Of a stretch of 64,000 nucleotides of DNA, positions 61,444-64,000 are shown piece by piece. Location: assembly GCA_019914945.1 (NCBI GenBank), contig CM034112.1:7448001-7512000 (forward strand). The letters run 5' to 3'. This DNA is from Typha latifolia (taxonomy: Eukaryota > Streptophyta > Magnoliopsida > Poales > Typhaceae). Made by a program: the position numbers and the translations under genes. Numbering within the stretch: the first letter of the stretch is position 1; the number at the start of each line of letters is the position of its first letter. Under the pieces are notes generated by a model. It saw nothing but the letters and a program-made list of their open reading frames with translations, did no database searches and was not told the origin of the DNA.

Positions 61444-62190
61444 TGATACGATTCGGACTTCACCGACGTCGTCTCGAGCATGGATTCACTTTAGGAGTGT
61501 TTTTGCTTCATGTTTTAGTGTTTAATTTCCATTAAAATAAGTTTTCTGTAAGTCACGTTCGAACGTGGGTGGAGTGAGTTCGAACGCGGTCGGCGAAAAT
61601 TGTGTTTTAGGGTTAATGTGAGTTGTTGGTTAGCCTATAAAAGGATGTGTAGGGCAACCAAAATTATTATTGATTATTGAGATTGAGTTTTGCCTTGCCT
61701 CCTTCATCTTCTTTGCTCCCGTTCTCTCAATCCCCGGCGACGCCGCTTCTAACCTCCCTCGTCCGACTAATCACCCTAGTCCCTTAGGGGTGGCCCTCTT
61801 CTCCCCATTCGTCCAATCTATCCAACACTTGCCCTAATCCTTCCATCAACCACAACCGTTCCACCATCACTTTTCACCGGTGCCACCACATTAACGCCGG
61901 TCCACCTTCATCCACCATTACCTAGGATCTCGTGCCTCCATCCACTGATCCAAAATAGAGCATCCTGACATTCATCCACTAAACGAACGATATCTCAAGA
62001 TCCCCAACTCCGATTTGCCTGAACCTAGATTTGCTGGAAATCTCTTTTCTGGGGATACAACATATCAAAGTTTCACGTCGATCCGACGGCGGCATATTTC
62101 GGGATCTTATTTCAAAGTTCCGTGCCAAATCTAGTCCAAATCAAGAATTGGAAGAGATCGACCCTTCACCAAAAAGGCGTGATCGTATCA
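61444..62190 (+). repeat. G5 5' LTR
   Basis: It starts TGATACGATTCGGACTTCAC and ends GATCGTATCA. It matches 18308-19267 but has only one TTCGAACG block set (61558-61590). Confidence 0.85.
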
Positions 62191-62264
62191 AGCTGGTATC
62201 AGAGCCTTAGCCCCAAAGAGAAGATCGTAACAAGCTGGTATCAGAGCCACCGTTCGTCGGACAA
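62181..62264 (+). repeat. Tandem duplication of LTR end plus PBS (2 x 42 bp)
   Basis: GATCGTATCAAGCTGGTATC begins at 62181 and GATCGTAACAAGCTGGTATC at 62223. Each copy carries a perfect TGGTATCAGAGCC PBS after the LTR terminal bases. The second half of each unit is less alike. Confidence 0.85.
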
Positions 62265-62273
62265 GCGCTTCCA

Positions 62274-63047
62274 ATGACGACAACCAGATCCATGGCTGCA
62301 CGGCGAGATGATGAAGAATAGATTATCCCAATAGAGGAGAGAGAAACGATTGCGGGGACTTCCACCCGCGGAACCGCCCGATCTATTCGGAATACGGAAG
62401 AACCTGGCGTTCAAGCCGTGTTGGGGTCTCCTTCCAAGCAGATGGCCATCAATAATCAAATGATGATGGAGATGCTGCGGGAAATTTGGGCGTGGCCGAA
62501 ACCTTCTTCAGCAAACAAGGCAATCACAAGACAGCATGGGGAACCCTCTGCAACATACCCAACATCCTCCACGGCCTCCCCGTTCATCACAAAAGTAGGG
62601 GAGAGTTCGGCTATCAGGCAAGATCGAGCTTCTACACCTCGACCCATGGTTAGCCGCAACGAATGGCTGTCCGCTACAATGGGATCCTCGACAATTGTAG
62701 CAGCCCTCGGAACCTCCACATCTTCCCATGCACCGGAGACCTCGTCAACAAACTGTGCAGGGCTGGCTGCACCATTCCCGATCCCTGCAGAAACGGTGAG
62801 GAGTCTAGCTTCAAGGCAGCAGTTTCCTTCGGCAAGCTCAACGGTTGGAAATGTTCTTTTGACGTCAGAACGGAGTTCTTCGACGAGTCGACAACCGTGC
62901 GAACCACTGTTGAATGGAGGAAGACCACACGTGGCCGCTGGATATTCCTCATCAGTGGTGAGGGAGATGATCCAGAACCGCAAGTTCCAGCACTTGGGCC
63001 GCCTAACACCACCTTCATTTGCAACCACAGCGAGTCAGCAACTATGA
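62274..63047 (+). pseudogene. G5 gag N-terminal region
   Basis: It begins MTTTRSMAARRDDEE, then a TAG (62319-62321) where the 19309 copy has Glu. The same frame stays open from about 62322 to 63047 (VLGSPSKQMAINNQMMMEML, then Ser/Thr/Pro-rich sequence). The helical start fits gag N-termini of this family. No capsid core is seen. Confidence 0.6.
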
Positions 63048-64000
63048 AGAAATCATGTATGGCCTCTAATGACCTTCCACCTTTCTCCTCGGTCAATCGA
63101 AAGTCGACCGCGATAGCGCCATCACCGGCGATAACTTTGCAGCTTTCCACCGAGCTACAACTCGAAGGAGAAGGCCACAATCTTCCAACCACGACAGCAC
63201 CAGCCTCTGACAGCCTCGTAAAGACCTTGTGGGCTAATGCTTTTCTCACCCCAATGGTCGAAAGCTCCCTGCCATGGCTACGACAAAATGAAGAAGAAGG
63301 AGATGAAGATTTAGTTTTTGTCAACCTCAACCTTCCACAGCAGTCAACCGTCGCCACCCCAAGAGGGGCCTCACCAGCAACTATTTTAGTATTCCGGATG
63401 ACCAAAAGCTCCTTGCCATGGCTGCAACAGGACAGAGAAGGACCTGAAGATTTTATTTTTTGGGCCAACTTCGGCCTTCCATCGCCGCTGACTACTGCCA
63501 CACCGTCGGGAACCCTACTAAAGCAACTACTGAAGGTGGTCACTACTCAGCCAAGGCTGCCACGTGCTAAGGCAACTCCTATGGCAATGGCTGATGGAGA
63601 TGGAACTATGAGAGAAAGATTAGGGATTTCAAATTTTTATGAAGACTCTAAGTGGTTAGAATTTCAAGAAGGCTACATTGTTGGGCTTGACCAGGTGGAA
63701 TTGAAGGTGCAAGGCCAAACTTTCACATTGGATCTTTATCCGTTGGCCTTGCGAGGTGCCAACATTATTTTGGGGACTCAATAGCTTCAAAGCTTGGGGC
63801 CCGTAACATTTGATTTCTCAAACCTCATACTGACATTTCGGAGGAATGGACGAAGGGTGCTGCTGGATGGAAATCAACCGCGGCAAGGGCTGACATTGCA
63901 ACCACATGTGAGCTTTCCTTGTGCAGGGGACCGAGCTCTACTAATGCAAATGGCTGTCGCTGAACCTAACTCGAGTCATTGGGAGGAACTAATCTGGATC
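63048..64000 (+). pseudogene. G5 unrecognised segment and post-protease block
   Basis: An open plus frame (62663-63784) carries two related 48-residue units starting ESSLPWLRQNEEEGDED (63261) and KSSLPWLQQDREGPED (63405). It runs into LEFQEGYIVGLDQVELKVQG and TLDLYPLALRGANIILGTQ, the post-protease block of this family. A stop (TAG 63782) then interrupts WLQSL, and LGPVTFDFSNL and RRVLLDGNQPR follow. The repeat-bearing part matches nothing I recognise. An antisense frame of 289 codons (63543-62674) overlaps it. Confidence 0.5.

Larger units (their letters stand above)
61444..64000 (+). mobile_element. Ty3/gypsy element G5, family 2 (runs off the window)
   Basis: The LTR is at 61444-62190, then a duplicated PBS, gag start, a long unusual coding-like segment, and the post-protease block at the window end. 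The gag capsid, zinc knuckle and protease are absent between 63050 and 63600. The rest of pol, if present, lies beyond the edge. Confidence 0.8.

Overview
The window is nuclear DNA of a flowering plant, probably a monocot. It holds spliced protein genes with GT-AG introns, a plant R2R3-MYB regulator, a plant cytosolic HSP90, a plastid DNA insertion, plant LTR retrotransposons and a hAT-type DNA element. The monocot guess rests only on the GC-rich third positions of the HSP90 exons, so it is weak. No bacterial genes, CRISPR arrays, rRNA or tRNA genes were seen.

Only two genes look intact. A MYB103-like secondary-wall regulator lies at 7826-9083 (+, 3 exons, 302 aa). A cytosolic HSP90 lies at 25109-27463 (+, 4 exons, 702 aa, ending in MEEVD). 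A nuclear plastid insertion carrying the broken 5' part of ndhB lies at 2430-3173.

Almost everything else is retrotransposon, mostly broken and nested. From 11700 to 23914 there is a scrambled block of Ty3/gypsy elements. These are G1 (minus), the G2 fragment (minus), a family-2 LTR plus gag start (plus), and G3 (plus, two LTRs, most of pol deleted). HSP90 follows, then a 1.7 kb non-autonomous hAT element with 8-bp target duplications (27795-29520). Next is a complete but decayed Ty1/copia element (30959-43065, minus) with two LTRs, PBS, PPT, 5-bp target duplications and a third ORF downstream of pol. A 2.8 kb solo LTR sits in its RNase H tail with its own target duplication. From 43068 to 54490 lie long family-3 LTRs, a chromovirus-type integrase fragment, a roughly 85% AT tandem array, and a small non-autonomous LTR element (49856-52155). 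G4 (minus, 5' end kept, 3' end lost) covers 54500-59641. An inverted family-3 LTR fragment follows, and then G5 (plus), which runs off the right edge.

The most unusual signals concern the LTR elements. First, the junction of the LTR 3' end and the tRNA-iMet primer-binding site is tandemly duplicated in three separate elements: 8 x 20 bp at 20251-20411, 2 x 41 bp at 11700-11781 and 2 x 42 bp at 62181-62264. Second, a CpG-rich palindromic module built on GCGTTCGAACGC is dense in the LTRs of both copia and gypsy elements, which should not share LTR sequence. Third, G5 carries an unrecognised roughly 0.6 kb coding-like segment, with a 144-bp internal repeat, where the gag C-terminus and protease should be.
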